Part shown: positions 31,156 through 41,594 of the stretch, one piece after another
Position numbering within the stretch: the stretch's first letter is position 1
Layout of the letters: every line of letters starts with the position of its first letter
Origin: Tranzscheliella williamsii
Taxonomy: Eukaryota > Basidiomycota > Ustilaginomycetes > Ustilaginales > Ustilaginaceae
Direction: 5' to 3'
Assembly (NCBI GenBank): GCA_023212725.1
Contig: JALBYF010000004.1
Location: 248,001-312,000 of the forward strand
Length of the DNA stretch: 64,000 bases
The notes under the pieces: generated by a model
What the model was told of the DNA's origin: nothing
Databases searched by the model: none
What the model saw: the letters and a program-made list of their open reading frames with translations, nothing else
Made by a program: the position numbers and the translations under genes

Positions 31156-32817
31156 TTAGCGAGATGCGGGTGCTATGGTGGTTGCTGTCGTGTCGTGGCC
31201 GCTAGCAGCAGCGGGTTGGGATGGCGAGGGGAGCGCCTCGTCGGCTTGCTGCTCAGCTACGCCGTGGGGATTGCCGCGGGAAGCAGCGTGTGCATCGGGT
31301 GCGAGCGCAGAGGCGTCCTGACTGCTCGTGTTGGTATTGGAGCTGAGCGATTCGTTGTTCACGCCGCCGACCTTTTCGTGCATGTCGAGCGTCTGGCCGT
31401 GGGTAGGGCTGTAGTTGCCCTCCAGGTCTCGGTTGATAAAGGCATAGTCGTAAGCCCACTCGCCGCACTGGTCCTCGTCCATGCCTACAATCTCGCCCAT
31501 CTCCGAGCTGCGGAAGGGTCCGATGAAGGGGGTATGGTCGAGTACAAACATGATGGCAAATGTCACACCACCACACCAGGCTGTCACGGCAACACAGTAG
31601 GCGAGCTGGTAAGCGAGCTGGATCCAGTTGCCATCGAGCCATCCGCCTGGAATGACCAGGTAGCCATCGTTGTTCGCCACCGACGCCTGGGTGAAAATGC
31701 CGGTGAGCAATGTGCCCACGTAGCCAGCCAGGGCGTGAACCGAGAAGATGTCCATGACGTCGTCCACTCGCATCGGTCCTTTGAGGACAGTGGCAAAATT
31801 GGAGACAGCAGCCGAGACGACACCAATGAGAAGAGCGGCAGGCAGCCCGACGAAACCGGCAGCGGGGGTGATGGCGACCAGACCGGCAATTGCACCGGTG
31901 CAGAATCCGACGACGGACCACTTGCGCTCCAAACGGAAATCGAGGAACATCCAGGTAAGACCTGCGGAGGAAGCGGCCAGGTTGGTGGCGCTGATGGCCA
32001 TGGCAGCACGGATGTTGGCGGCAAAGGTGGATCCGCCGTTAAATCCGATCCAGCCTACCCAGAGAAAGACGGTGCCTAAGACAATGTGGGATATGTTATG
32101 CGGCTTGAACAGAAGGCGCTCGGTGCCGTAGCCGTGACGCGGGCCAAGATAGTAGGAAATGACGAGACCGGTGATACCAGAGTTGATCTCTACAGGTCCA
32201 CCTCCAGCATAGTCGAGTACGCCCCACTTGTAGGCCCAGCCGGTGGGGTTCCAGATCCAACAGGCAATAACGTCGTACACGAGCGTGGTCCAGACAAAGG
32301 TGAAGACAAGGAAGGGCCAAACACGGCCTCGCTCGCAGGCGGCGCCAATGGCAATGGCGGGAACCAGGTTGGCAAACATGCACTGATAGATCGAGTAGAC
32401 GATCTCGGGAATCTTGTTGTTCGCCTGCGAGACGGGATTCTGGAGGACATGCATATGGCCAAAGTTGCGCAAGTTGCCCAGAAAGGCGCCCGAGGTCTGC
32501 GAAAAGGCAAGGGAATAGCCCCAAAAGAACCACTGAAACGAGACGACAGCGAGGGCGGCGAGAGTGAGCAGAAGCAGATGCAGGGCGTTCTTTCTACGCG
32601 CCAGACCAGAGTAGAGGTATCCGAGGCCGGGAATCATGATCCATACCAGCGCGGTGCTGGTGAGGACCCAGGAGATGTCGCCTGGCGAATAGGCAACCAC
32701 CTGCGAGTCACCCACGCCATAGGTTACGATGATGTCGGTGCCGTTGGGCGTAGTCACAGACGACTCGGACGTTACGCCGGAGATCGCCTGGAGCACGCCA
32801 TAAGTGATGTTGACCAT
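31156..32817 (-). CDS. Ammonium transporter, Amt/Mep family, Mep1/3-like
   Basis: The 553-residue protein has the 11 membrane segments of fungal ammonium permeases and a ~100-residue cytosolic tail. Family blocks include STALVWIMIPGLGYLYSGLARRKNALHL, CEWIWNPTG-like CWIWNPTGWAYKWGVLDYAGGG, GWIGFNGGS, and DVMDIFSVHALAGYVG. The usual first histidine of the pore twin-His pair is Glu210 (GPVEINSG), and the second is His361. In yeast this Glu marks Mep1/Mep3, while the ammonium sensor Mep2 keeps His. By that rule this is the transport-type paralogue, comparable to one of the two smut Ump proteins (likely Ump1). GATA-factor motifs lie in its 5' flank, fitting nitrogen control. No intron. Confidence 0.93.
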   Translation of the reverse strand: MVNITYGVLQAISGVTSESSVTTPNGTDIIVTYGVGDSQVVAYSPGDISWVLTSTALVWIMIPGLGYLYSGLARRKNALHLLLLTLAALAVVSFQWFFWGYSLAFSQTSGAFLGNLRNFGHMHVLQNPVSQANNKIPEIVYSIYQCMFANLVPAIAIGAACERGRVWPFLVFTFVWTTLVYDVIACWIWNPTGWAYKWGVLDYAGGGPVEINSGITGLVISYYLGPRHGYGTERLLFKPHNISHIVLGTVFLWVGWIGFNGGSTFAANIRAAMAISATNLAASSAGLTWMFLDFRLERKWSVVGFCTGAIAGLVAITPAAGFVGLPAALLIGVVSAAVSNFATVLKGPMRVDDVMDIFSVHALAGYVGTLLTGIFTQASVANNDGYLVIPGGWLDGNWIQLAYQLAYCVAVTAWCGGVTFAIMFVLDHTPFIGPFRSSEMGEIVGMDEDQCGEWAYDYAFINRDLEGNYSPTHGQTLDMHEKVGGVNNESLSSNTNTSSQDASALAPDAHAASRGNPHGVAEQQADEALPSPSQPAAASGHDTTATTIAPASR

Positions 32818-33137
32818 TCTCGACCTAGCTTACCCTGACCAGACGGCAGCGGTACGAAGACCGAAGGCGAGACAACCGCTAAAACAATGTGATGGCCAGC
32901 TGACAAACTGGTACAGCGCAGCCGCCACAGAGATATAAGATAGACGAGCAAGTAGGCTCGACTGCCAACAGCGGGGTGGTGGGTGGAGCTGGAGAGAACC
33001 GAGGCACGACGCAGAGGGGACAACAGAAGGGAGCACGACCGTAGCGGGAAGAAGTAAGAACAGGAAGCAGAGCGAGGGCACAAGATAGATATATGTTGGC
33101 AGGCGTGTCGACTCGGGGAAGGGTGACGCTGCGACCT

Positions 33138-33219
33138 ACTGCGACTGCGACTGCGACTGCAACTGCGACTGCAACTGCGACTGGAAATGAGACTGCGACT
33201 GCGACTGCGACTGCGACTA
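33138..33219. repeat. Hexanucleotide array (CTGCGA)n upstream of ammonium transporter
   Basis: CTGCGA units with a few CTGCAA variants run for ~80 bp, interrupted once by GGAAATGAGA near 33183. It lies ~320 bp upstream of the transporter start, so it is in the promoter or 5' UTR. Confidence 0.9.
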
Positions 33220-33697
33220 GTCGGGTAGCGTGAAACGAACAAAGAAGCGGTGGATGAGGTCTGGCCAAGAATCGTGATCTACCCCGGGCAGGGCAGGCGG
33301 AGTGAATCGACGAAAGCTCGTCGAGCCATGCAGCATGGCTGCGAGAGAAACAGCGGCCGTTTGAAAACAACGGCGGTTGACTGGATCCTATGCGTGACAA
33401 TCAAACCATACTTGGACGTACGCAAAGCAGCAGCGAAAAAGGCCGAATTCGAAAGACGGAGCTGCTAATCTCGAGCCATTTGCAGCCAATCGGTGCGTCA
33501 AGTCGGCTGGCAACTGTCGAATGGAATGATTTCATTTTGCCGTTCATCATCAGGATTATATTCCCTTCGGGCTGGAATCCTTCTTAGCTTTCGTTTCATT
33601 TTTTCTTCCCGCTTCTGGTTCATCCAGTGGAGCGTCCCCGCAAAAGCAGCAGCAGTTAACAAACTCGTTTCTCTACAGCCCATTGTGATTGTGCCGC

Positions 33698-34207
33698 CTT
33701 ATCCGCCGCATTTGGTGTGGCATCTCCTTTGCTGCTACGCGTGGGCAAGTGTGAGTACGGCTAGGCAAACATGTGCGGGCGGAAAAGCGAATCTCGGTGG
33801 CAAACGAACCAGTTGCAAATCCAACAATACAAACCTTTCGTTGTTCGGATTGACATGGATCGCTCTCATCATCTTCTCTAGCCGCACTCTGCGCGCGGGC
33901 TTTCTATTTGTCTTGGCAGGCGGTGGTTGGGTCGGGTAGGGAAGCGTCGAGGCCAGCCTTATCTATGAACGGAGGTGGCCAGACGAGCCATAAAAGCACT
34001 ATAGGCGCTAGGCAGGTACAGCCCGGCGTCGTGTGTGTTGAAGGGCGGAGGGGTGGCTGGTTTGCCATTCACGATTTCGATGGTTGGGGCGGACGGTGGC
34101 CACCTCTCTACGCAAACCCGACGCAATTACCGCATATCCATGCCTCATGCGTCCGTCGCGCCTGATAAGACGAACCAATCCAGCCAATCACGCATCGCCG
34201 CCTTATC
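33698..34207. promoter_or_regulatory. Cluster of four GATA motifs upstream of ammonium transporter
   Basis: CTTATC/GATAAG cores lie at 33698-33703, 33958-33963, 34164-34169 and 34202-34207, which is 0.9-1.4 kb upstream of the transporter start. Fungal ammonium permeases are controlled by GATA factors of the AreA/Nit2 type under nitrogen limitation. More copies at 34837, 34849 and 34960 lie nearer the 3' end of the neighbouring gene and are less easily assigned. Confidence 0.4.
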
Positions 34208-35156
34208 TGTCCTTCTCGCCTCGACAGCCGCTTCGTCCCGCCCGCCCACGTCCGCCCCGCCCAGCGTCTGCCATGCCTCCGCTGCGGTGACAACAGAAAC
34301 ACCTTTGGATCTCTCCCATACAGGTCACCGCGCTTCCTGCCGGCCTAGAAGACGGTTAGCACGCAAATAACTAAGTTAACTGTGACACTGCGACTGTGAC
34401 ACTGCGGCGTGACTTTGTGAATTGTGACTGTGGCGTTGCTGAGTCGCCCTGCCAATTTGCACGACACGAGAAACCAATACAATCAATGAATCTCGGACGA
34501 GAACTAGCTGCCATTTTCCTGGCCACTGTTTGCCCTCGCTGCCCAATAGCGAACCGGTAGGGCTAATGTCGCTGTCCGGAGAACACGCTTGAGCGTCAGC
34601 AGGCTAGTCGACCGCGCTGCACGTCCAAAAGCTGCAGGAAGAGGCGCCAGATGACGAGACCCTCCTATTCTCTGGCATGACGTAAGAGAATCGTCCGACT
34701 CTATTGTCCGAGCTGGCCAGTGTGGGGAAGATCAATAACACGCAGGCACTGTGAGAGGCTTCATAGTAATGAAAGCGTACGCAATCTATGCGGCAGCAAT
34801 GCCTGGGAGCGCATGAATCGGCGGGGAGGAGCGCGGCTTATCTATGGCGATAAGCTGCTGGACTGGCCTGCTTGCCAAACGTGCGCGAGGCAACCGCGAG
34901 GGGCGACTGGCCCCAAGCCGCTGCGGCCCGTTGGTAGCGGAGTTGCTGCGTCGACTCTAGATAAGGCAGACCCACTTCGGAGACTGACATGTGCCAACGC
35001 TTTGCTGATCCATGCCGGGTCGAGCTGCAGGCAGCGAGACGGATCGTCGCCTCTGGGGTAGATAAGCGCTGCAGATAGTCCCGTCCGCGCTCATGACCTC
35101 ATATGCCGCCGTTGAAGATCGCCGTGGATGCTTGGCGCAACCGATCGCGAAACACC

Positions 35157-37199
35157 TTATCGCTTCGCCCGCTTCGCTGTCTTCGACGCCGCTGTCCGGT
35201 CACCTGCCACGGCCTCGACAATCGAGCGGGCCTTGCCGATGCGCTGCTTGAGCACCGACAGCATCTGCTCCGCCTTGGGCAAAGGCCCTACGTGCTGGAC
35301 GGGCACCGCATCCCGAGCGAGCTTCTGCATCTTGACCGCCTTGTCGTCACCGCGCTCGGCAAGATAGCGGTCCTGGATAAGCTCGAGCTCATCGCACAGC
35401 GTCTGGCACACCAGCTCGACGCCCCGCAACACTCGAGCGCTAGGTAGCTTGTCGGCCATACCGTACCTATCCCGGCAGTCATTGTCGATCGCTTCTTCTA
35501 GGTCCTTGGCCCGTTTCGGCCTCTTTTTGCTGGCAGATAGAGACCCGCTTATCTCACCGCACTTCGCTTCATCCTCCCTGTCCACGCTGAGGTCCACTGC
35601 GCTTGGCCTTTGCTCGTCCACGAGGGCCAGCCGGTCGTGCCAGCCCTTGGCAACGTACCAGCTCAGGCGCTTGAGGTGTGGAAAGCGGAACTTCTTGGGC
35701 ACTTTGGTGGCCTCTTCGATCTCGACCAGCTTCCATTGTGTGGCTACATTCCAGTCTGTGAGGAAGTTGCCGCCGACGACCAGGGTGTTCTTGGGCGTAT
35801 AGACGCTGTGCAGCCAGCCGGAGGGGATCAGCATGGTTTCACCGGGATGGATATCGACGCGGGTAAGGCTGTGCAGCTGGTCGCCGAGCCAGTCCAAGTC
35901 CTGGCGCGTGCTGCTGCACCAAGCCTTGTACGCGGCCAAGTTCTTGGGCGTCGGCGGCGCAAAGAGAAACGTCTTTTGGCCCCAGATCACGTGGTAGTAG
36001 ACGCTGCTTCCGGCAAAGTCGATATGCCAGTCCGAGTAGGCGCCCTCGACGCCCATCAGCACGTAACGCTGCACCTTGGGCCAGCTGTTCTCAGAGCTCT
36101 GCTCGTCACGCCGCTCCGCCGGCCAGTCACGCGTCACCCAATCCAGGTCCCGCACAAGCTGCGGCGCCTCGACAAACGCCTGCATCCGCGTCCCCGTCAC
36201 CTCGAGCGAGATGACATTCAGAATCTTCTTCTTCTTCTCCTTGGGCGTGGCAAAGTACTCGGCCCACTCCGAAAGCGTCCATGACGCCTTGGACGATGAT
36301 TGCGACGCAACGTCGATCACTTCCACAGGCGTCTCTGGCCCGACGATGTCTGCCACGTCGAAGATGGTCATCTCTGGCGGCGGCACCAGCATGCCTGGAA
36401 TCGCAGTGCGGCTGGGCACCAGCCCGCCCTTCATGCGCTGACGGCGGGACGATCCGTCGCCAGCTTCCTTCATTTGCATTTCCACCTCGGCCAGCTCCTC
36501 GTTTTTCCGCTCGTCTCCTTGGGCTTGCCGGAGAGAGGGTGGGGCGGGTACTAGGACAGGCTCACTCAGAGCATTCGGATCGGAGAGGAGCCAGTCCAGC
36601 GACCATTGTTCGCCCTTCATTCTGCGGAAGCGGTCCGGCATGAACTGGTATGAATCGAGAAATTGTCTCCATCTTCCTAAGGGATCGGCGGGCATGCCTT
36701 CTTGGATAGCAGCATAGTCGATCTCCAGTCTAGCGCGATCCGATTTGCGTCGGGGCGGTCGCACGACGTTGACCAGGGATCCGCGAGATGAGCTGGTGCC
36801 CGAGGCAAACTCCTTTTCTGAACGTCGGATGCAGCTCTTGCAGTACCACTTGGAGAAGTCATCCGGATTTTCCAGCTGGATACAGATGCAGTGAAACCAG
36901 GTCTTGCAATGCGAGCAGCAGATCCATGTCTCGCGATCCGATGCGGCCGCCTTGCCTGGAATCGGCGCGGGCTGGCTTGGTCCGGGGCACGCTGCACAGT
37001 CGAGTTCGGATTCGTCTACGACTTGTGCACGCTGTTTGGCTGGCCTGGCAGAAGTGGCCGATGCAGCGTGAGTAGATGTGCTAGAAGCAAGAGGAGCGGC
37101 CAAGTGCTTCCTGCGCGTACTTGTTCTAGTCGCAGATGGGACCGGTGCGACTGGGGCCGGCCCCGAGACCGTACTGGATGTAGCGTGAGCAACAGGCAT
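35157..37199 (-). CDS. JHD1: PHD-JmjC histone demethylase (JHD1/KDM2 type)
   Basis: The 680-residue protein starts at ATG 37199. A PHD finger lies at residues ~68-123 (CAAC...CCSHCKTWFHCICI...WYCKSC). The JmjC domain follows, with WTLSEWAEYFATP, then the iron ligands His392 and Asp394 (SDWHIDFAGSSVYYHVIWG), the 2-oxoglutarate-contact Lys in GQKTFLFAPP, and the third ligand His in PSGWLHSVYTPKNTLVVGG. The downstream FLTDWNVATQWKLVEIEEATKVPKKFRFP matches fungal Jhd1. These enzymes remove mono- and dimethyl marks from histone H3 Lys36. All catalytic residues I can check are present, so it should be active. The C-terminus is basic and ends in KTAKRAKR, likely a nuclear localisation signal. Confidence 0.92.
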   Translation of the reverse strand: MPVAHATSSTVSGPAPVAPVPSATRTSTRRKHLAAPLASSTSTHAASATSARPAKQRAQVVDESELDCAACPGPSQPAPIPGKAAASDRETWICCSHCKTWFHCICIQLENPDDFSKWYCKSCIRRSEKEFASGTSSSRGSLVNVVRPPRRKSDRARLEIDYAAIQEGMPADPLGRWRQFLDSYQFMPDRFRRMKGEQWSLDWLLSDPNALSEPVLVPAPPSLRQAQGDERKNEELAEVEMQMKEAGDGSSRRQRMKGGLVPSRTAIPGMLVPPPEMTIFDVADIVGPETPVEVIDVASQSSSKASWTLSEWAEYFATPKEKKKKILNVISLEVTGTRMQAFVEAPQLVRDLDWVTRDWPAERRDEQSSENSWPKVQRYVLMGVEGAYSDWHIDFAGSSVYYHVIWGQKTFLFAPPTPKNLAAYKAWCSSTRQDLDWLGDQLHSLTRVDIHPGETMLIPSGWLHSVYTPKNTLVVGGNFLTDWNVATQWKLVEIEEATKVPKKFRFPHLKRLSWYVAKGWHDRLALVDEQRPSAVDLSVDREDEAKCGEISGSLSASKKRPKRAKDLEEAIDNDCRDRYGMADKLPSARVLRGVELVCQTLCDELELIQDRYLAERGDDKAVKMQKLARDAVPVQHVGPLPKAEQMLSVLKQRIGKARSIVEAVAGDRTAASKTAKRAKR

Positions 37200-37980
37200 G
37201 AGGGTGACGACACGCACGGCGGCGATGGCAACAGCGGCGAATCGAAAGGCGGTTCCAACTTTTTGACCGCCTTAGTATGTAGTGGCTGGTAACAGAACAC
37301 AGCAGGGAAGTAGGCTGTCCAGACAGGAACACGAGGTCGAGGTGATGACCATCAAGACGCATTACGCAACGTAGCAACTCTTCTGCAATTCACGATTCTG
37401 AGACGCCCTGTGTCCCTTTCTCGGATCTCGGCGGACGAATGGGGAATTTATACTCTCACCCCTCGCAACGCTTCCTGCTCTTGACTAACGCACGCGACTT
37501 CGCACTCTCCCCGTCAAGTCGACTTCCGCTTGGTTAGAAATTGTTAGGCCGTTCTACATTGACTCTGCCCTGCGAGTTTCGGCTCCGACGTTAGAAATTG
37601 AATGACGCAGCGTTGCATTTATCACGCCTAACTGCGAGGAACTTCAACGTCTGAGGCATAAGAGTACGTGGACGCTCACGGGCGGTAACCTACTCACGCT
37701 GTGTACATTCGCATTACATTCTTTTTCGCATACCTTTCAAGTGCCCAACTCCCAAAAGCCACGCTCGGTCCACTTTAACTACCGAACCGCTATTCGACGA
37801 CAGGCGCAGCAGCTTGCCACCTTCCCTTTTGCCTACCACCTAGTCATCCATCCATCTGCTCCGTGACTCAGTGCTTGCCGCCGCAGACGAGGCAGCATCG
37901 TTACTCGTTTCCGTATCCAGTTTCAAGCGCTACACCCTCGCGTTTGCACGGAAGCACCGGCCACGACGCGGGCGACAGTT
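37200..37980. other. Divergent promoter region, JHD1 / repeat membrane protein
   Basis: 781 bp between two divergent start codons. It is pyrimidine-rich on the plus strand just ahead of 37981. I see no RNA gene or repeat. Confidence 0.5.
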
Positions 37981-40900
37981 ATGTCCGGCAAGGCCAAGCC
38001 TCGGGCTACTGGCCGCTCCTCCATCCCCACACCGCCCGTTAGATTCGCACACGACGACCTACAAGTCTCGACGCGCTCCAAACCCGTCAAGAATGGCAAA
38101 AACCGTGGCCTTCTCGGCTGGGTTATTCCTTTCTTCGCTCGCGTCGGCATCTTCTACGTTCTCTTCGCCGCTCTTTGGAGCTGCCCATCGCGTCCGTTCG
38201 CTTTCGACTATTCTGCAAAAGATGCGAGACCCGTCTGCAGGAACATCGCACAGGCTCACCAGCAATTCGTACCTATTTTCACTCCTTACGTCCATCTGGC
38301 AAAATCAAAAGCCGAGCCTTACACCCAACCTGTTGTCGATGCTATCTCGCCCTTTGCCAACCGCGCCTACAAGGTCTCCCGGCCTGTCTACAACCAGGCA
38401 AGCAAACGCGGCAAGCTCATCTGGAAGAAACGCATCGATCCGGCTCGCAAACGCGCCCTGAAGAGGGCACACAAGCGTATCCAGCCTCACCTCAACCAGG
38501 CATACGCTTACTACGCCAGCAACCTCGAGCCGCACATCAACACCGTCCACAAAACCTTCAAGCCCTATCACGATATCTACAAACGCGATGTCTCGCCCTA
38601 CATAGACCAGGCATACCAATACAGCCTTCAGTCCTCTTCGGTCTCGTATGCGTACTACATGGACAAAGTACACCCACGGCTCCTTGACGCTGTGCAACGC
38701 CTTTACAACTTTCTCGTCAACCACGTTGACCCGGCTGTACGACGCTCTTACAGCCTCTATGTCCGTCCCCAGGTCGAGAAGCTGCTTGAAAAGGTTTACG
38801 AACGCAAAGCCCATTACCTTGGCTCCAACGCCGTCAAGTCGGCCCAGAAGCAAACCAAACAGGCAGCCAAGAATGCTGACAAGAATGCCAAGGAGTCTAT
38901 TAAAAAGGCTGTGAGTTGATTCTTGATCCGTTGGCTGTCCCCTTCATCTTTGCCAAATTCCCCGCCCCCTCCCCCATCCCTGCTGTACCAATGTTACCTA
39001 GATCTCTTTTGTGGCGCCCTCGTTGTTTCCGGCCCGTTCGCCCTTTTGTACAGGGGGAAATGGTGCAGCCACGTTCAGTAGAAACACGCAACTGAACTGA
39101 CCGCCACTATTCCTCTCTTCTTTTGCTGTATTGTAGGAGCAAGATGCAATCAAGGCTCAAACCGACCCTTCTCTCCTAGACCGAGTCAAGCAAGCCAAAG
39201 ATGCAGTGGTGAACGGATACAAAGAGGAGAGCGATCCTATCAAGATAGCCCAACTCGACGCCGAGCTCGACGCCGAAGAGGCAAAGGTCAAGGACTTGCT
39301 CGAAGTGTGGGAGACCGGTTTGACTGAACTCGTGCAAAAAGAGTACACACTGGCCGTCGAGCGCCTCGTCGAGCTGCGAAACCGACGTCTTTCAGATCTA
39401 CCTGACCGATTCGGACAAATCAACGAAGCCTTTGCCGAAGACCACGTCAGCCTCATACTTAACCGCATCGAGCGAGGCCTTCGCAAGCTCTCCCCTTCCG
39501 CCGGGAATACCGACCCGTCGAAACGTCTCGCTGCAGGTAACAAGCTGGTCGACCAGCAGTTGTCCAAGTTCGATAACGCCGCACAAGAGACAAAGGTGCA
39601 GATTTCTGCCTTCTATGAGGAATTGCTTCAACAGGAAAGACAAGCCATCGAGACTAGCAGCCTCGAAGTGCGGCGATATGCACTCGCCGCAAACAAGGCG
39701 TATGACAGGATGATGAAGGAGGCCAAGTTCGCTGCCACCATGGACGAGTGGGCAGGATGGGATAAGGGCGTTCAGAAACGCGCCGCCCTTTACCAGGAAG
39801 AGATCTCTGCGGTTCAACAGAACAAGAAGCCTGTCAGCGCAAGTTCTGGCGCTCCAGACCTACGGTCAGAGGCCCCTGACGTTGAGAAGGAGATCGCTGT
39901 CCTCAGGGTGCTGGCTGACAAGCTGCACAAGTCTGCGAGACGCGAGCTTGTCACGTACGCCGAAACTGCACTTGCTGAACTGGGTGGACAAGGTGTCGTA
40001 GCCCGAGTCTCAGATATCACCGACAGAATTGCCGAGCAGGCTGGCAGGATCAGTACTGATGCTGCAGCGAACATGATGGACGCTGTCGTCACCGCTCGTT
40101 CCAAGCTTGGTCTCGGCGAGTCCGGATCGGAGAGCTATATCGCTCGGGCCAAAGAGTACGCCACTGCCGGCAAGGGCTCTGGCTCTTCGTTCGACGACTA
40201 TATCAACGGCTTGAATGCCAACGTTGGATCTGCGGCCAGCTCTGCATCGTCCATCGCATCGCAGGCTAGCAAAAGCGTTGCCTCGGCTGTTGGTGCATCT
40301 ACCACCCCTGATTCGTATGCTGACTACGTCGATGCTTTCACTGCTGGCGTCAACAGTGCGGCCGACTCTGCCGCCTCTGTCGCCTCTCAGGCTAGCCGTA
40401 GCGCCGCATCGGCTGTCGGCGTCAAGCCCACCCCCGAAACGTACGAGGAACGGATCGAGGCTTTTACTGATGGGATCAACTCCGCCGTCGACTCTGCTGC
40501 CAGCAGCGCTGCCTCCGCCACATCTTATGCTTCCTCCATTGCCAGCAAGGCAAGCCGGAGTGTTGCTTCCGCTGTCGGAGCCTCGCCAACAGCAGAAAGT
40601 CTCGAAGACTATGTCGACAGCTTCACCTCTGGTGCGGGTGGCGCGGCCGATGCGGCACAAAGTAGTGTTGTCTCTGCCTCGTCGGTAGCTTCGTCTGCCC
40701 TTTCCAGGGCGAGCCGATCGGTGGCCTCGGCCGCTGGCTCTTCTCCCTCTGCCGAAACGTTTGCTGATTATGTCGAAGCCGTTAACGACAAGGTTGGCTC
40801 TGCTTCTGACAACGCCGCTGCTGCCCTCGGATCTAGCGCCTCTTCTGCCTCTTCCTTGGCCTCGCGTGCCTCCCGAAGCGTAGCGTCGGCGGTCGGCGCT

Positions 40901-41353
40901 ACGCCGTCGCCCGAAAGTCTCAGCGAGTACGTCGATGCGGTTACTGAAGGTGTCAGCAGCGGAGTCGACTCGGCCGCGCAAGCTGCGGGCACCATCTACG
41001 CTTCCGGTTCGTCGCTCCTCTCGCAGGCTTCCCGGTCGGCCGTATCGGCGGCTGGCGCGACTCCTTCGGCCTCCAAGCTGCAGGACTATGTCGAGTCGCT
41101 CACAGATGCTGGCAACAGCGCCTCGTCCAAGGCTACTTCGGCGGTCTCGGTCGCCGCATCCGCCGCCAGCGCGGCAAGCCGGAGCGCAGCCTCTGCTATC
41201 GGTGCCTCCCCCTCGCCCGCCAACGTGCAGGACTACGTCGACGACCTCAAGGACACCGTCGGCACCGCCAAAGACCGCATCGCCGACGCCGTTGCCTCTG
41301 CCACCAGCCACACGGACAACACCCCCGCCGCACACCCCCACACCGAGCTCTAG
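37981..41353 (+). CDS. Membrane-anchored protein with seven tandem Ala/Ser-rich repeats (two exons)
   Basis: Exon 1 is 37981-38910 and exon 2 is 39137-41353, joined in phase 0, giving 1048 residues. I do not recognise a named family. One membrane segment (residues ~43-65, LGWVIPFFARVGIFYVLFAAL) follows a basic N-terminus, suggesting a signal anchor. Residues ~80-310 have repeated Tyr/Pro/His motifs (such as YTQPVVD, QPHLNQAYAYYASNLEPHINTVHKTFKPYHDIY), helical and basic. Residues ~311-640 are charged and coiled-coil-like. Residues ~673-1028 carry seven repeats of about 43-54 residues. Each has a core close to SRSVASAVGASPTPESLxDYVDAFTxGV followed by Ala/Ser-rich helix. The pattern suggests long amphipathic helices lying on a membrane or lipid surface, which is inference only. 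Confidence 0.8.
38911..39136 (+). other. Intron in the repeat membrane protein gene (226 nt)
   Basis: Donor GTGAGTTGAT follows the codons KKA, and acceptor TATTGTAG precedes GAG CAA GAT. Both exons are in phase 0. Without splicing the first exon would stop two codons past the donor. Confidence 0.85.
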
Positions 41354-41594
41354 TGTCACACTACGTCAAAATCCCACGTTCAACATTCTTCTCTCCGATC
41401 ATGGCCTCTACATAGCAGCTGCTCACAGTGCCACACTCGTGTATTGTCAGCCCAACACTCATTGGGCGAGCCCGGCTTGGGCTGGTATACCAAAGGACCT
41501 CTTTCTCGCTACAGAAGCAAGGTCACGCGGAAATGCATTGATCTGCTTTGGCTTTGCTGGGCTGTGTGGCGCGCATGTGCTTTGCTGTGACGGG

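Larger units (their letters stand above)
32818..35156. other. 2.3-kb region between ammonium transporter and JHD1
   Basis: The left part should be the transporter promoter and 5' UTR, the right end the JHD1 3' UTR. It contains a hexanucleotide array and several GATA motifs, listed separately. A short imperfect repeat (CTGTGACACTGCG twice) lies at about 34379-34407. No ORF with recognisable protein character was found. Confidence 0.45.

Noticed and set aside
33138..33219. Ser-Arg repeat peptide encoded on the minus strand
   Set aside because: It is only the translation of the hexanucleotide array. The surrounding frame has no protein character.
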